Of a stretch of DNA of 16,859 bases, positions 8,990 to 16,237 are shown piece by piece; position 1 is the first letter of the stretch; each line of letters begins with the position of its first letter. Both the position numbers and the translations under genes were made by a program. A model generated the notes under the pieces. That model did no database searches and was not told the origin of the DNA. It saw nothing but the letters and a program-made list of their open reading frames with translations. Source of the DNA: Curvularia sp. ZM96 (lineage: Eukaryota > Ascomycota > Dothideomycetes > Pleosporales > Pleosporaceae); the NCBI GenBank assembly GCA_022457065.1, contig JAJGBQ010000020.1:1-16859 (forward strand), in the 5' to 3' direction.

Positions 8990-9079
8990 CACGTTTTCGC
9001 TGGCAGCGATGATCGGCGTTTTGTCTGATGCGCCGGTCAGACCGCGGGCAGGGCGGTCTGCAGTGTTAAGAAAGTGATA

Positions 9080-9091
9080 ATTACGCGTAAT
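9080..9091. repeat. Perfect 12-base palindrome upstream of the RcnB-like gene
   Basis: ATTACGCGTAAT is its own reverse complement and lies about 110 bases before the RcnB-like start, in an AT-rich stretch that also holds a possible -10 (TATACA at 9120-9125). It could be an operator, but I recognise no regulator's consensus. Confidence 0.35.
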
Positions 9092-9201
9092 GGTCTGTAA
9101 ATTGGCGGTTTTTAAGAATTATACAGATGTTGCCATACAGTGATTATTGCCATGATGCCGATCAACGGTGCCTGACAGCCGTTATTTTCGGAGGCAGTAC
9201 C

Positions 9202-9688
9202 ATGAAAAACAACATTAACGCTTATCGCTTCACTTTTGACATGCAGCACGCCTCTTCACAGACCACGCTGGCAGACGATCGCGGCGATCCGCACCGCCCG
9301 CCGGTGCCGCATCAGAATGATGGCCCTGGCCCGGATGCGTGGGGCCCGGCCGCATCCGGATCGTGACCGCGACGACCGCCATCGTCATGAGGAGCGGGAA
9401 CGCCATGAGATTGAACATGCGCGTCATGATGACGAGCGCTTCCGTCACGACAGAGGGCGATATGAGCCGCGCGACGCATTCGCCTGGCAGGGACATGAGT
9501 TCCGCCGTGGCCATGCGATCCCGGCGAGCCTATTGTGACGACCGTTACCGCGTTGACGACTGGGATGCGCGCGGACCGCCTGAACCTCCGCAGGGGAACA
9601 CTGGGCAGACATCAACGGCAACTATGTGCTGATTGCGGCGGCAACCGGCATTATTACCTCACTGCTGCTGAACAACGCACTGAATTGA
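9202..9688 (+). CDS. RcnB-like periplasmic protein, His/Arg/Asp-rich, frameshifted
   Basis: About 161 codons starting MKNNIN with GGAGG eight bases upstream. A hydrophobic signal-peptide-like stretch follows, recoverable only after a frame change near 9215 and another near 9275. The middle, about 9350-9480 in one frame, is extremely rich in His, Arg, Asp and Glu (RDRDDRHRHEERERHE and onward). The C-terminus reads YRVDDWDARG, then WADINGNYVLIAAATGIITS after further shifts near 9525 and 9590. YRVDDW and the final NYVLIAAATGII hydrophobic segment are typical of the RcnB family, periplasmic proteins tied to nickel/cobalt homeostasis in E. coli. Whether this paralogue handles metal is inferred from the family and the histidines. 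The next gene follows after about 100 bases on the same strand. Confidence 0.65.
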
Positions 9689-9786
9689 TCCCACGGGATG
9701 GCGGCGCATCCCGCTTTCTTCCGTTTTGCGCCGCCAGCGTCTATCCTGAGACTCCACACTGACATTCTCCTGTGTAAGGAGTCATG

Positions 9787-10615
9787 ATGACGACGGTTAA
9801 GATGGTTGCGGTTGATATGGATGGCACTTTTCTGACGACAACAAGCAGTACAATCGATCCCGGTTTCTCGCCTGCTACCAGCAACTCACCGCCCGCGACA
9901 TCAAATTTGTCGTGGCCAGCGGTAATCAGTACTACCAGCTCAAATCCTTTTTCCGGAGGTCGCCAGCGATATCGCCTTTGTGGCGGAAAACGGCGCATGG
10001 ATTATCGACCGTGATGAGGAGCTGTTCTGCGGCGCCTTTGACCGCCGCGATGTCGAAGCGGTCATCAACACCCTGCAAAACGGCAACTATCCCGGCCTGC
10101 GTTATCTGCTGTGTGGACGCGAAAGTGCGTACTACTTTGACGGCATGGAAGAGAGCTGGCTGAAAAGATGCGTCACTACTGTCATCGCCTGAAGCCGATT
10201 CAGCATCTGGATGAGGTGCAGCATGATCGGCTGTTCAAGTTCGCACTGAATCTCTGACGACGCTATCGAGCCGCTGATGGCGGATATCGAGCGGCTGCAT
10301 CATGGTCGTGTGGCCGCAACCTCAAGCGGACACGGCTCCGTTGACCTGATTGTGCCGGGCAATCATAAAGCGCACGGCCTGGATCCGCTCGCCACGCGCT
10401 GGGGCATCACACACGACCAGGTGCTGGCGTTTGGTGATGGCGGCAACGATCTGGAGATGCTTACAGTCTGGTTTCAGTTTTGCATCAACGCGCCACAGCG
10501 GGTGAAGCAGGCAGCACGCAGCTGTGCTGCCCCTGCTAATAACGAAGAGGGCGTGCTGCAGGTGATTGAGCAGATGCTGGCCGGTGAGGGGCCATTCGCA
10601 AATCTGCCCGCGTAA
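9787..10615 (+). CDS. ybiV: Cof-type HAD-IIB sugar phosphatase (YbiV/SupH-like), frameshifted
   Basis: A cytoplasmic magnesium-dependent phosphatase of about 275 residues, closest to E. coli YbiV, which dephosphorylates sugar phosphates. All four HAD motifs are visible: motif I VDMDGTF with the nucleophile Asp near residue 10, motif II VVASGNQYYQLKSFF, motif III Lys in NHKAHGLDPLATRWG, and motif IV FGDGGNDLEML. The C2-type cap lies between (AFVAENGAWIIDRD to YCHRLKPIQHL). The second ATG (9787) is chosen because it stands five bases after AAGGAG, while the ATG at 9784 is only two away. Frame changes: near 9845, 9952, 10168 and 10255 (loss of one TC unit), and a compensating pair near 10461 and 10488. 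It converges with the iron-type dehydrogenase across a GC-rich hairpin. Confidence 0.85.
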
Positions 10616-10642
10616 CGGGCAGACGCGGTTTTCGGAGGGCAG

Positions 10643-10666
10643 AGGCGGGTCATCTCTGGCCCGCCT
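10643..10666. terminator. Hairpin between convergent ybiV and iron-ADH genes
   Basis: AGGCGGG and CCCGCCT form a seven-base-pair GC stem with a ten-base loop, followed on the plus strand by TCTTC. It lies in the 54-base gap between the two stops and may serve both. Confidence 0.5.
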
Positions 10667-10669
10667 TCT

Positions 10670-11809
10670 TCACGCCGTGATGCGCCAAACCGGGCGATCA
10701 TCGTCTCCATCTGTTCGCGGCTGTAATTCACCAGCGAATTTTTGCTGTTGGCGCGCGCCAGAATCCACTTCACCTCTTCGCCCGTCAGCGTGGCCCCCCC
10801 CGCCAGAACGGCAGAATCGCCTGCTGCTGCAGCCACGTTTTGAGAACTGCGCGGGTGAGTCGGTCGCTTCACTGAAAAGCTGCCCATGTAACGCTGACAT
10901 CAGTGTCTGCTGCAGCGGATGATCGCTGTCGGCCAGCCGATCCAGAGAAGGGGAACAACAGCCGCCCGCACACTTCGCCGTGGTGAAACGGTTTTATCGC
11001 GCCCAGTTCGCCTGCAATACCGTGGATGACCCCCAGACCGGCGCTGCTCAGCGCAACTCCCCCAGCCACGATGCCATCATCATCGACTCTCTTGCCGCAT
11101 CGCCCGCACTCTCTTCACTGTTCAGCGCCGGCCAGGCCTGGATAACTGACGCAGGCCGGTCACGGCCAGTTGTTGAGTAAAAAGATTACCTTTCGCGGAG
11201 AGATAGGCTTCAAACAGGGTGGTAAGCGCATCGATCCCGCAGGTCGCCAGCACGTGGTCAGGTGCCCCCTTCAGCAGATCGATCGAGAATAGCCACTTCC
11301 GGGACAAAACCGGGTGGCGCAGTGAGGCTTTGATCTGAATATCGCGCTGGTCGGTCACCACCGCATTCTGCGTCACTTCACTGCCGGTCCCGGCCGTCGT
11401 CGGAATGGCAATCAGCGGTAACGTGACTGGCTGAACCGCGCTGTCGCCCACCTTTTCCAGGTAGCGGGCCGTCGGCAACGGATGCTGCATCATCGCGCTG
11501 AACGCTTTAGCCGCATCCAGCACGCTGCCCCCGCCGATGGCCACCACCCGATCCACATGACCCCGCCAGCGCCACCCAGCCATCAATCTCAGCAGGAGAG
11601 GCTTCATGGCTGACAATTTCATAGCCGATAATCTGCGCGTTCAGGTCAGCTTTAATCCGCTCATACGCCGCACCCTGCAGAAAGGATTGCCCGCAAAACA
11701 GCAGGGTAGGCTGTGACCGGGCGGCCAGCAGCGGCACCAGTTTATCGAGGCTGCCGCGGCCAAAGAGGGTTCGTTGATTACTGTACAGCTCACTCAGGTT
11801 CACACTCAC
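10670..11809 (-). CDS. Iron-containing alcohol dehydrogenase (group III), frameshifted
   Basis: About 379 residues of a cytoplasmic NAD(P)-dependent, metal-activated alcohol/aldehyde oxidoreductase. The dinucleotide loop is AIGGGSVLDAAKAFSAM (about 11495-11545), followed by PLIAIPTTAGTGSEVTQNAV and CGIDALTTLFEAYLSAKGN. The metal ligands are probably the His residues in VIHGIAGELGAIKPFHHGE (about 10975-11035). The end reads TGEEVKWILARANSKNSLVN, then a shift into RITA and a TGA at 10670-10672. The start is a GTG at 11807-11809 beginning VSVNLSELYSNQRTLFGRG, with AAGGA seven bases upstream. No ATG in that frame is better placed. Frame changes are seen near 11575, 11150, 10955, 10820-10840 and 10690. 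It is divergent from gntT across a 288-base region holding GntR-like sites, so gluconate-linked control is possible but not shown. Confidence 0.8.
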
Positions 11810-11956
11810 CAGCGCATCCTTTTTACATTTCACTAAAATCTGAGTGTAACGAAAGCGCGCCGCCGGCACTGGCAAACTTTCTGATAACGTCCCGGTAAAA
11901 AGTTGATCATCTTCGCAAAACAGAAATTCACCCCGGCGGGATGGTGTTTACTGCGG

Positions 11957-11972
11957 ATGTTACCCTTAACAT
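11957..11972. promoter_or_regulatory. GntR-type operator 1
   Basis: ATGTTACCCTTAACAT matches the ATGTTA-N4-TAACAT pattern of the enteric gluconate repressor GntR in every fixed position. It lies about 126 bases before the gntT start. Confidence 0.65.
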
Positions 11973-11986
11973 GTTATCGGTAACAG
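11971..11986. promoter_or_regulatory. GntR-type operator 2, overlapping operator 1
   Basis: ATGTTATCGGTAACAG fits ATGTTA-N4-TAACAT with one mismatch in the last base. It shares its first two bases with the preceding operator, so the site centres are 14 bases apart. A -10-like TATAAA at 12001-12006 lies 14 bases downstream, so a bound repressor would cover the -35 region of gntT. Confidence 0.6.
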
Positions 11987-12097
11987 CGTTTGTCCGGATG
12001 TATAAAATTCTTACAGGCGCACTGTTTTGCAGCCCTCAGGGGACCATGATAACAACCGACACTGGATTCCATTCAGTGCGCAAGGTGGAGAAAACCT

Positions 12098-13410
12098 ATG
12101 CCATTACTCTATGTGGCGATCGGCGTCGCGTTACTGCTGCTGCTGATGATTCGCTTTAAGCTTAACGGATTTATCGCGCTGATCCTGGTGGCGCTGGCTG
12201 TCGGCGTGATGCAGGGCATGCCGGTCAATAAAGTAATTACGTCTATTAAAGCGGGGGTCGGCGGCACGCTCGGCAGCCTGGCGCTGATCATGGGCTTTGG
12301 TGCCATGCTGGGTAAACTGCTGGCCGACTGCGGCGGTGCGCAGCGTATCGCGACCACGCTGATCGAAAGTGACTGGCACAAAGCACATTCAGTGGGCGCT
12401 GGTGCTGACCGGTTTTATCGTCGGATTTGCGCTGTTCTATGAAGTTGGCTTTGTACTGATGCTGCCGCTGGTGTTCAGCGTGGCGGCGTCGGCGCGTGCC
12501 GCTGCTCTATGTCGGCGCGACGGCGGCTGCACTGTCCGTTACGCATGGCTTTCTGCCACCGCATCCCGGCCCGACCGCCATCGCCACGCTGTTCAATGCT
12601 GACATGGGCAAAACGCTGTTGTCGGCACCCTGCTGGGTATTCCTACGGTGATTCTGGCGGGCCCGGTTTACGCCCGCTTCCTGAAGGGCATCGACAAACC
12701 GATTCCGCAGGGACTCTATAACCCGAAAACGTTCACCGAAGCAGAAATGCCGAGCTTTGGGGTCAGCGTCTGACGGCCCTGGTGCCGGTGGTGCTGATGG
12801 CCCTGCGCGCGGTGGCAGAGATGCTGTTGCCAAAAGGGCATGTGCTGCTGCCGTATGCTGAGTTCTTTTGGCGACCCGGTCATGGCCACCCTGATTGCCG
12901 TACTGATTGCCATCTTCAATAATGGCCTCAACCGCGGCCGCTCAATGGAACAGGTAATGGATACCCTGACCGACTCGATCAAAATCATCGCTATGATGTT
13001 GCTGATCATCGGTGGCGGCGGGGCCTTTAAGCAGGTACTGGTCGACAGCGGCGTGGATAAATATATCGCCAGCATGATGCACTCGACTCAGCTGTCACCC
13101 ATCTTTATGGCCTGGTCTATTGCGGCGGTGCTGCGTATCGCGCTGGGGTCGGCAACGGTGGCGGCGATTACCGCAGGTGGCATTGTGGCCCCGCTGATTG
13201 TCACCAGTGGTGCCAGCCCGGAACTCGATGGTAATCGCCGTAGGGTCCGGCAGCGTCATCTTCTCTCACGTTAACGACCCTGGCTTCTGGCTGTTCAAGG
13301 AGTATTTCAACCTGACGATAGGTGAGACCATTCGCTCCTGGTCGGCGCTGGAAACCATTATCTCCGTGTGCGGCCTGGTGGGCTGTCTGCTGCTCTCCTG
13401 GGTAATCTGA
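12098..13410 (+). CDS. gntT: High-affinity gluconate permease GntT, frameshifted
   Basis: Inner-membrane gluconate:proton symporter of the GntP family. The extent corresponds to about 437 codons against 438 for E. coli GntT, and long stretches are nearly identical: NGFIALILVALAVGVMQGMP, GALGSLALIMGFGAMLGKLL-like GGTLGSLALIMGFGAMLGKL, THGFLPPHPGPTAIATLFNA, IIAMMLLIIGGGGAFKQVLV and SGSVIFSHVNDPGFWLFKEY. The ATG at 12098 follows AAGGTGGAG. Six frame changes are seen: near 12367 (A-run), 12501 (one GT unit lost), 12622 (one T lost), 12766 (one G lost), 12862 (extra T in TTTT) and 13228 (extra C). The two GntR-like operators upstream imply repression lifted by gluconate. E. coli gntT is also CRP-activated, but I found no clear CRP site here. 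Confidence 0.93.
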
Positions 13411-13417
13411 TCCCCTG

Positions 13418-13440
13418 CCGCTGGCACCGCCTGCCAGCGG
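13418..13440 (+). terminator. Hairpin after gntT
   Basis: CCGCTGGCA and TGCCAGCGG form a perfect nine-base-pair stem with a five-base loop, eight bases after the gntT stop. No T-run follows, so it could be a processing or mRNA-stability hairpin rather than a full intrinsic terminator. Confidence 0.5.
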
Positions 13441-13480
13441 CCCTCTGCTGCCTCTCTGAAGAGGATGGTGCTCATAAAGA

Positions 13481-13499
13481 GGGCCGCGCTATGCGGCCC
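13481..13499 (-). terminator. Rho-independent terminator of the 81-residue protein gene
   Basis: GGGCCGC and GCGGCCC pair perfectly around a five-base loop. On the minus strand the stem is followed by TCTTTATG, downstream of the minus-strand stop at 13528. Confidence 0.6.
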
Positions 13500-13527
13500 A
13501 TGGGTGATAACAGTTAACGCTGCCCGC

Positions 13528-13773
13528 TTAATGAGGCGCTTCAAAACCGGCTTTCACCATCTGTTCCCGAAGCGCACGCGCAATTTCGCGGTTGCCGCCA
13601 GTGACGGGATAGATGACATTATTCACCACATCATCAAGGTAGTGCTCTTCAAACTCCTGCATCGTGAGCTGAGTGCCGCCCTCATCGTTGATGGCGAAAG
13701 AACCTTTGATGTGGTTACCGCTGTTTTTAGCCTTAAGGCTGTAGCGGCCCATACTGGTATTAATCGTGCTCAT
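13528..13773 (-). CDS. Intact 81-residue orphan protein, hypothetical
   Basis: This unbroken frame has AGGAG five bases before the ATG at 13771-13773 and its own terminator downstream. The protein starts MSTINTSMGRYSLKAKNSGN. It has a hydrophilic beta-rich look in the first half (HIKGSFAINDEGGTQLT) and an acidic, probably helical second half (MQEFEEHYLDDVVNNVIYPV, then REIARALREQMVKAGFE). There is no signal peptide, membrane segment or cysteine, so it is probably cytoplasmic. I recognise no family. It is one of the few genes here with no frame damage. It converges with gntT and stands alone. Function is unknown. Confidence 0.75.
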   Translation of the reverse strand: MSTINTSMGRYSLKAKNSGNHIKGSFAINDEGGTQLTMQEFEEHYLDDVVNNVIYPVTGGNREIARALREQMVKAGFEAPH

Positions 13774-13794
13774 ACGATCTCCTCACAACTCATG

Positions 13795-13819
13795 TCAATC
13801 TCCTCACTATTGAGATTGA
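13795..13819. repeat. Inverted repeat upstream of the 81-residue gene
   Basis: TCAATCTC and GAGATTGA are perfect eight-base arms around a nine-base spacer, 22 bases before the minus-strand start. The position suits an operator or a leader hairpin; no regulator is recognised. Confidence 0.35.
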
Positions 13820-14034
13820 GATCTGCCTTGCCGCATGAATTTTAGCCAGGAGTCGTCTGTAAAACGAAGAAAGAGGGCGGGTAAAAGATGGGGTTGCGAT
13901 CGCACTCTCAGAATGCAAATAAAAGCAAAAGTTGATGAACCTGGAACCGGTTAACGACTTAGTGAAGCGGCAGAGCCTGGTTTTCTGACTATACTGCTTA
14001 CAGGAAACCTGTTTAACCAGCGAGGGAAAAGGAA

Positions 14035-14118
14035 ATGAAAATTATTCTGTGGATTATCGCGATCATTTTTATCGTGGGCTTACTGACCCTGACAGGGGTG
14101 TTCAAACTGATTTTCTGA
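14035..14118 (+). CDS. yohP: YohP-like 27-residue membrane protein
   Basis: A 27-codon gene, easily missed because of its size, encodes MKIILWIIAIIFIVGLLTLT and then a short GVFKLIF tail. It agrees closely with my recollection of E. coli YohP in length, the MKIILW start and the GVFK-IF end. It is a single hydrophobic helix with one lysine near each end, an inner-membrane miniprotein of unknown role. The ATG follows GAGGGAAAAGGAA, which contains a workable ribosome site. A possible -10 (TATACT at 13990-13995) lies about 40 bases upstream, without a clear -35. A nine-base-pair hairpin at 14145-14166 follows the stop. The frame is intact. Confidence 0.82.
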   Translation: MKIILWIIAIIFIVGLLTLTGVFKLIF

Positions 14119-14144
14119 TTTCTGTTAAAGATTCTGCGACAAAG

Positions 14145-14166
14145 CGGGCACCTAATCAGGTGCCCG
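14145..14166. terminator. Bidirectional hairpin between yohP and the zinc-ribbon gene
   Basis: CGGGCACCT and AGGTGCCCG form a perfect nine-base-pair stem with an AATC loop. The minus-strand gene's stop codon lies at the loop edge. On the plus strand it is followed by AAACGTTTTC and on the minus strand by CTTTG, so both T-runs are imperfect. Confidence 0.6.
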
Positions 14167-14352
14167 AAACGTTTTCTGGCTGGCCAACAGACACTGTGTA
14201 ATCGGGTCCATTGGCGTATTCGGCAGTAGATCCCGCGAGCCCAGCTGTTTTCGACAGCATGCGCAACAGGCACCATGAAAGGTGCGCTGGCCCTCTTTGT
14301 AATCAGCAAAAACGAACCGGGCGCTTCCACACTGACTACAACGTATTTTCAT
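14152..14352 (-). CDS. Small cysteine-rich zinc-ribbon protein, hypothetical
   Basis: An intact frame of 66 codons from the ATG at 14350-14352 (or 68 from the ATG at 14356-14358). It begins MKIRCSQCGSARFVFADYKE with a CxxC knuckle; the second metal pair is CCACC in FHGACCACCRKQLG. The C-terminus (LGSRDLLPNTPMDPITQCLL, then ASQKTFRAPD) carries one more cysteine. A CxxC plus Cys-rich pair spaced about 25 residues apart is typical of a zinc ribbon, suggesting nucleic-acid or protein binding. I cannot name the family. The first ATG has AGGAGG eleven bases upstream, and the inner ATG has CAGG six bases upstream. A possible promoter and a perfect FNR-type site lie upstream at 14473-14543. Confidence 0.65.
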   Translation of the reverse strand: MKIRCSQCGSARFVFADYKEGQRTFHGACCACCRKQLGSRDLLPNTPMDPITQCLLASQKTFRAPD

Positions 14353-14472
14353 CACCATCCTGCGTATGACCTCCTTGACTGACACTGTGCTGCTCGCGTT
14401 CCCTGACCGGTTAAGCAGACTTAATCTATTGCTATGCAATATTATTCCGCACTGCGATGAGAAAAGTAGTGT

Positions 14473-14499
14473 CTTATGAGCATGAATGTTTGCTGCCAA
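14473..14499 (-). promoter_or_regulatory. Possible promoter for the zinc-ribbon gene
   Basis: On the minus strand TTGGCA (14494-14499) is followed after 15 bases by CATAAG (14473-14478). The spacing is short and the -10 only fair. The predicted start near 14466 would put the FNR-type palindrome at about -70. Confidence 0.3.
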
Positions 14500-14529
14500 A
14501 TGCGAATCCGGCCTGTAAAAACCACTTCA

Positions 14530-14543
14530 TTGATCATGATCAA
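14530..14543. promoter_or_regulatory. Perfect FNR-type box
   Basis: TTGATCATGATCAA is a fully symmetric 14-base palindrome and matches the TTGAT-N4-ATCAA FNR consensus at every fixed base. Nearest genes are the minus-strand zinc-ribbon gene (180 bases away) and cspE (530 bases away). Confidence 0.55.
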
Positions 14544-14998
14544 AGATTGTCATCTATTGGCTAAAACGCCCGCAGATGGCCTGTCCTGGCGCGGATAAAC
14601 GGCACGGCAGGCTTAATTTTGTCGGAAAGAAAGGCAAACTGGCGGTGAACTAATCGCAATTTTTTTGCATTAAGTGATTTTTTATCGTGTCATGGCTTTC
14701 AGCCCCCTGAAAATTGCACCAGCGTCAGACGCCTGGCTGACCCGGCAGAGAAAAAAAGGGCGTTTTTACGCGCCATTTCGTCAAAGAGAACAGAACGGGT
14801 CTCAATAAGATTTTTCTTTTTTCAGCCAGAGCGCCTGTTAAGTTGAAATTCAAAAAAGGCATGACTTTCCAGCGTGTTAGCACGGAGAAGAGGAAAGGCG
14901 TTCGCTAGCTGCTGAAACCGATTTCGCAAGTCGGAAAGCAGGAAAGTGTGATGGATGCACAGAAAGTCGATATTTATCACTTTTTCATCAAATCGTGC

Positions 14999-15026
14999 TG
15001 GACAAATCCTCCGCAATTGCTGTACT
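14999..15026 (+). promoter_or_regulatory. Probable cspE promoter
   Basis: TGGACA (14999-15004, five of six consensus) and TGTACT (15021-15026, four of six) are separated by 16 bases. Transcription would start near 15033, leaving a leader of about 40 bases that includes a GACAC/GTGTC inverted repeat. Confidence 0.45.
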
Positions 15027-15074
15027 AGATGCCGACACAGTTTAGTGTCCATTTTTCATGTAAAGGTAATATAG

Positions 15075-15280
15075 ATGTCTAAGATCAAAGGTAACGTTAA
15101 GTGGTTTAATGAATCTAAAGGATTCGGTTTCATTACTCCTGAAGATGGCAGCAAAGATGTATTCGTACACTTCTGCAATCCAGAGCAACGGCTTCAAAAC
15201 TCTGGCTGAAGGTCAGCGTTGAGTTTGAAATCACCGACGGTGCTAAAGGCCCATCTGCTGCTAACGTTATCAGCCTGTAA
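15075..15280 (+). CDS. cspE: Cold-shock-like protein CspE, frameshifted
   Basis: A small single-domain (OB-fold) RNA/DNA-binding protein, RNA chaperone and transcription antiterminator. It opens [20 protein letters not shown] with RNP1 (KGFGFI) and RNP2 (VFVHF) and ends [12 protein letters not shown], the same design as E. coli CspE. The ribosome site AAAGGTAATATAG also resembles E. coli. The region is 206 bases against 210 for 69 codons plus stop. Two bases are missing near 15174 (one TC unit in HFSAIQ) and two near 15214 (one GT unit in QRVEFE). As written the protein would stop after about 45 residues. The rest of the reading frame is fully conserved, which argues for misreads. A strong terminator follows. 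Confidence 0.92.
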
Positions 15281-15300
15281 GTTAACAGTCAGAATTCTAA

Positions 15301-15326
15301 AACCCGCCTGATGGCGGGTTTTTTTA
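15301..15326 (+). terminator. Strong rho-independent terminator of cspE
   Basis: AACCCGCC-TGAT-GGCGGGTT forms an eight-base-pair stem with a four-base loop. The right arm runs into a seven-T tract, 20 bases after the cspE stop. Confidence 0.9.
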
Positions 15327-15505
15327 TGCCTGTCATCTGCGCGTCACCTTCTCCTGTCTATCCTGCGCTGCTGGCTCGTCTGCCGCACAAACTGCGCGAC
15401 GCTTCACAATAAATCCTCGTAACATATTTATAACAAGCTGAAGTGCCGCTTTTGCGGGCAACGCGTTATAACAGAGTGACAGATCCCGGTGGGTGAGGAG
15501 GCAGG

Positions 15506-15917
15506 ATGAATATACGGCAGGCAGAGTTAAAAGACAGTTTTGCGCTGAGTGCGTTGCTCAGCGAATTAGCTACGGCGGCACCGAAGGTTTTATTGAGCAG
15601 CGCCTGGCGCAGTTATGCAGCGATCCAGTGAAGCACTCTTAGTAGCGGAACAGGATAACCAGGGTGCTGGGGTTTCTTTCCCTGCATTTCATTCCACAGC
15701 TGGCGCTGGCCGGTGACTTTGCCTGCATCAGCTACTTCTGCATTGCCGAAGGCGAGCGCAGCAAAGGGATGGGGCAGCAGCTGTTCAGCATGCTGAGGCG
15801 CTGGCCGCGCGTCGTGGCTGCGATCGCATGGAGGTGCATTGCCACCAGTCGCGCCTGAAAGCGAATCTCTTCTACGGCCGTGAAGGTTGGCGGCGAATCA
15901 CCCCGTTATCATATTAA
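15506..15917 (+). CDS. GNAT family N-acetyltransferase, frameshifted
   Basis: About 137 residues of a single-domain acetyltransferase. GAGGAG lies five bases before the ATG at 15506 and the protein begins MNIRQAELKDSFALSALLSE. After a shift near 15569 it reads GGTEGFIEQRLAQLCSD, then VLGFLSLHFIPQLALAGDFA and ISYFCIAEGERSKGMGQQLF. The RSKGMGQQL segment is the acetyl-CoA pyrophosphate loop of GNAT enzymes (R/Q-x-x-G-x-G/A type). The end is MEVHCHQSRLKANLFYGREG with TAA at 15915-15917. Frame changes: near 15569, 15629, 15662 and 15800. The substrate is unknown; such short GNATs often act on small amines or antibiotics, but nothing here shows which. Confidence 0.8.
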
Positions 15918-16237
15918 ATCCCTGGCGAGTTAATTTTCATCCGGCGGGTGAGCCTCCCGCAGGAGAGCGGCCGGTGGTCAGTGCTTTCTGCTCTCTCCGC
16001 GCCAGACAGGCAGCAGAAACGGTTGCCCTGCGCACGTCCTTCAGGCGCCCGCCTGAGCTGACAGGCTCTCTCCGGCAGACTTTTCCGGTGTGTTCAGGTT
16101 ACGATGCTCCTCTCAGCCCGACCGCAGAGCAGAGTGCCGCGGCGTTGATCAATGAGGGCAGGAACAGGGGCAGCCTGAGGGAATCCCTCTGACAGGGTCG
16201 CCGGAAGGCTGTTGATGGCGACAGCAGGAGAAGAACA
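15918..16237. other. Intergenic region before the amidase gene
   Basis: About 320 GC-rich bases. In E. coli crcB lies between cspE and ybeM, but I see no CrcB-like hydrophobic protein in any frame here. A GCGGG/CCCGC inverted repeat near 15942-15960 and a GTCGCC/GGCGAC repeat near 16197-16222 are present. Open frames across it have no recognisable content. Confidence 0.45.

Larger units (their letters stand above)
14359..15074. other. Gene-poor region upstream of cspE
   Basis: About 700 bases with lower GC than the neighbours and no convincing gene. It holds a perfect FNR-type palindrome (14530-14543) and a minus-strand TTGGCA-15-CATAAG promoter-like pair (14473-14499) facing the zinc-ribbon gene. 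There is also an ATTGC/GCAAT inverted repeat near 14429-14441 and T-rich runs near 14660-14690. The cspE promoter is at its right end. In E. coli the pagP and dcuC genes lie on this side of cspE; neither is present here. Confidence 0.5.

Noticed and set aside
11507..11622. Two overlapping minus-strand frames as separate dehydrogenase genes
   Set aside because: They are the two halves of one iron-containing dehydrogenase separated by an indel near 11575; together they give the normal family order of motifs.
14822..15052. Minus-strand 76-codon frame overlapping the cspE promoter
   Set aside because: It runs antisense through the predicted cspE promoter and leader, has no recognisable ribosome site or family, and sits in low-GC sequence where chance frames are common.
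15887..16192. Plus-strand 101-codon frame across the GNAT end and following gap
   Set aside because: It begins inside the GNAT coding region in another frame, has no ribosome site, and its composition is that of random GC-rich translation.
16195..16230. Possible fluoride riboswitch before the amidase gene
   Set aside because: A GATGG and a GTCGCC/GGCGAC stem are suggestive given the E. coli crcB neighbourhood. The required pseudoknot elements are not visible and no fluoride gene follows.
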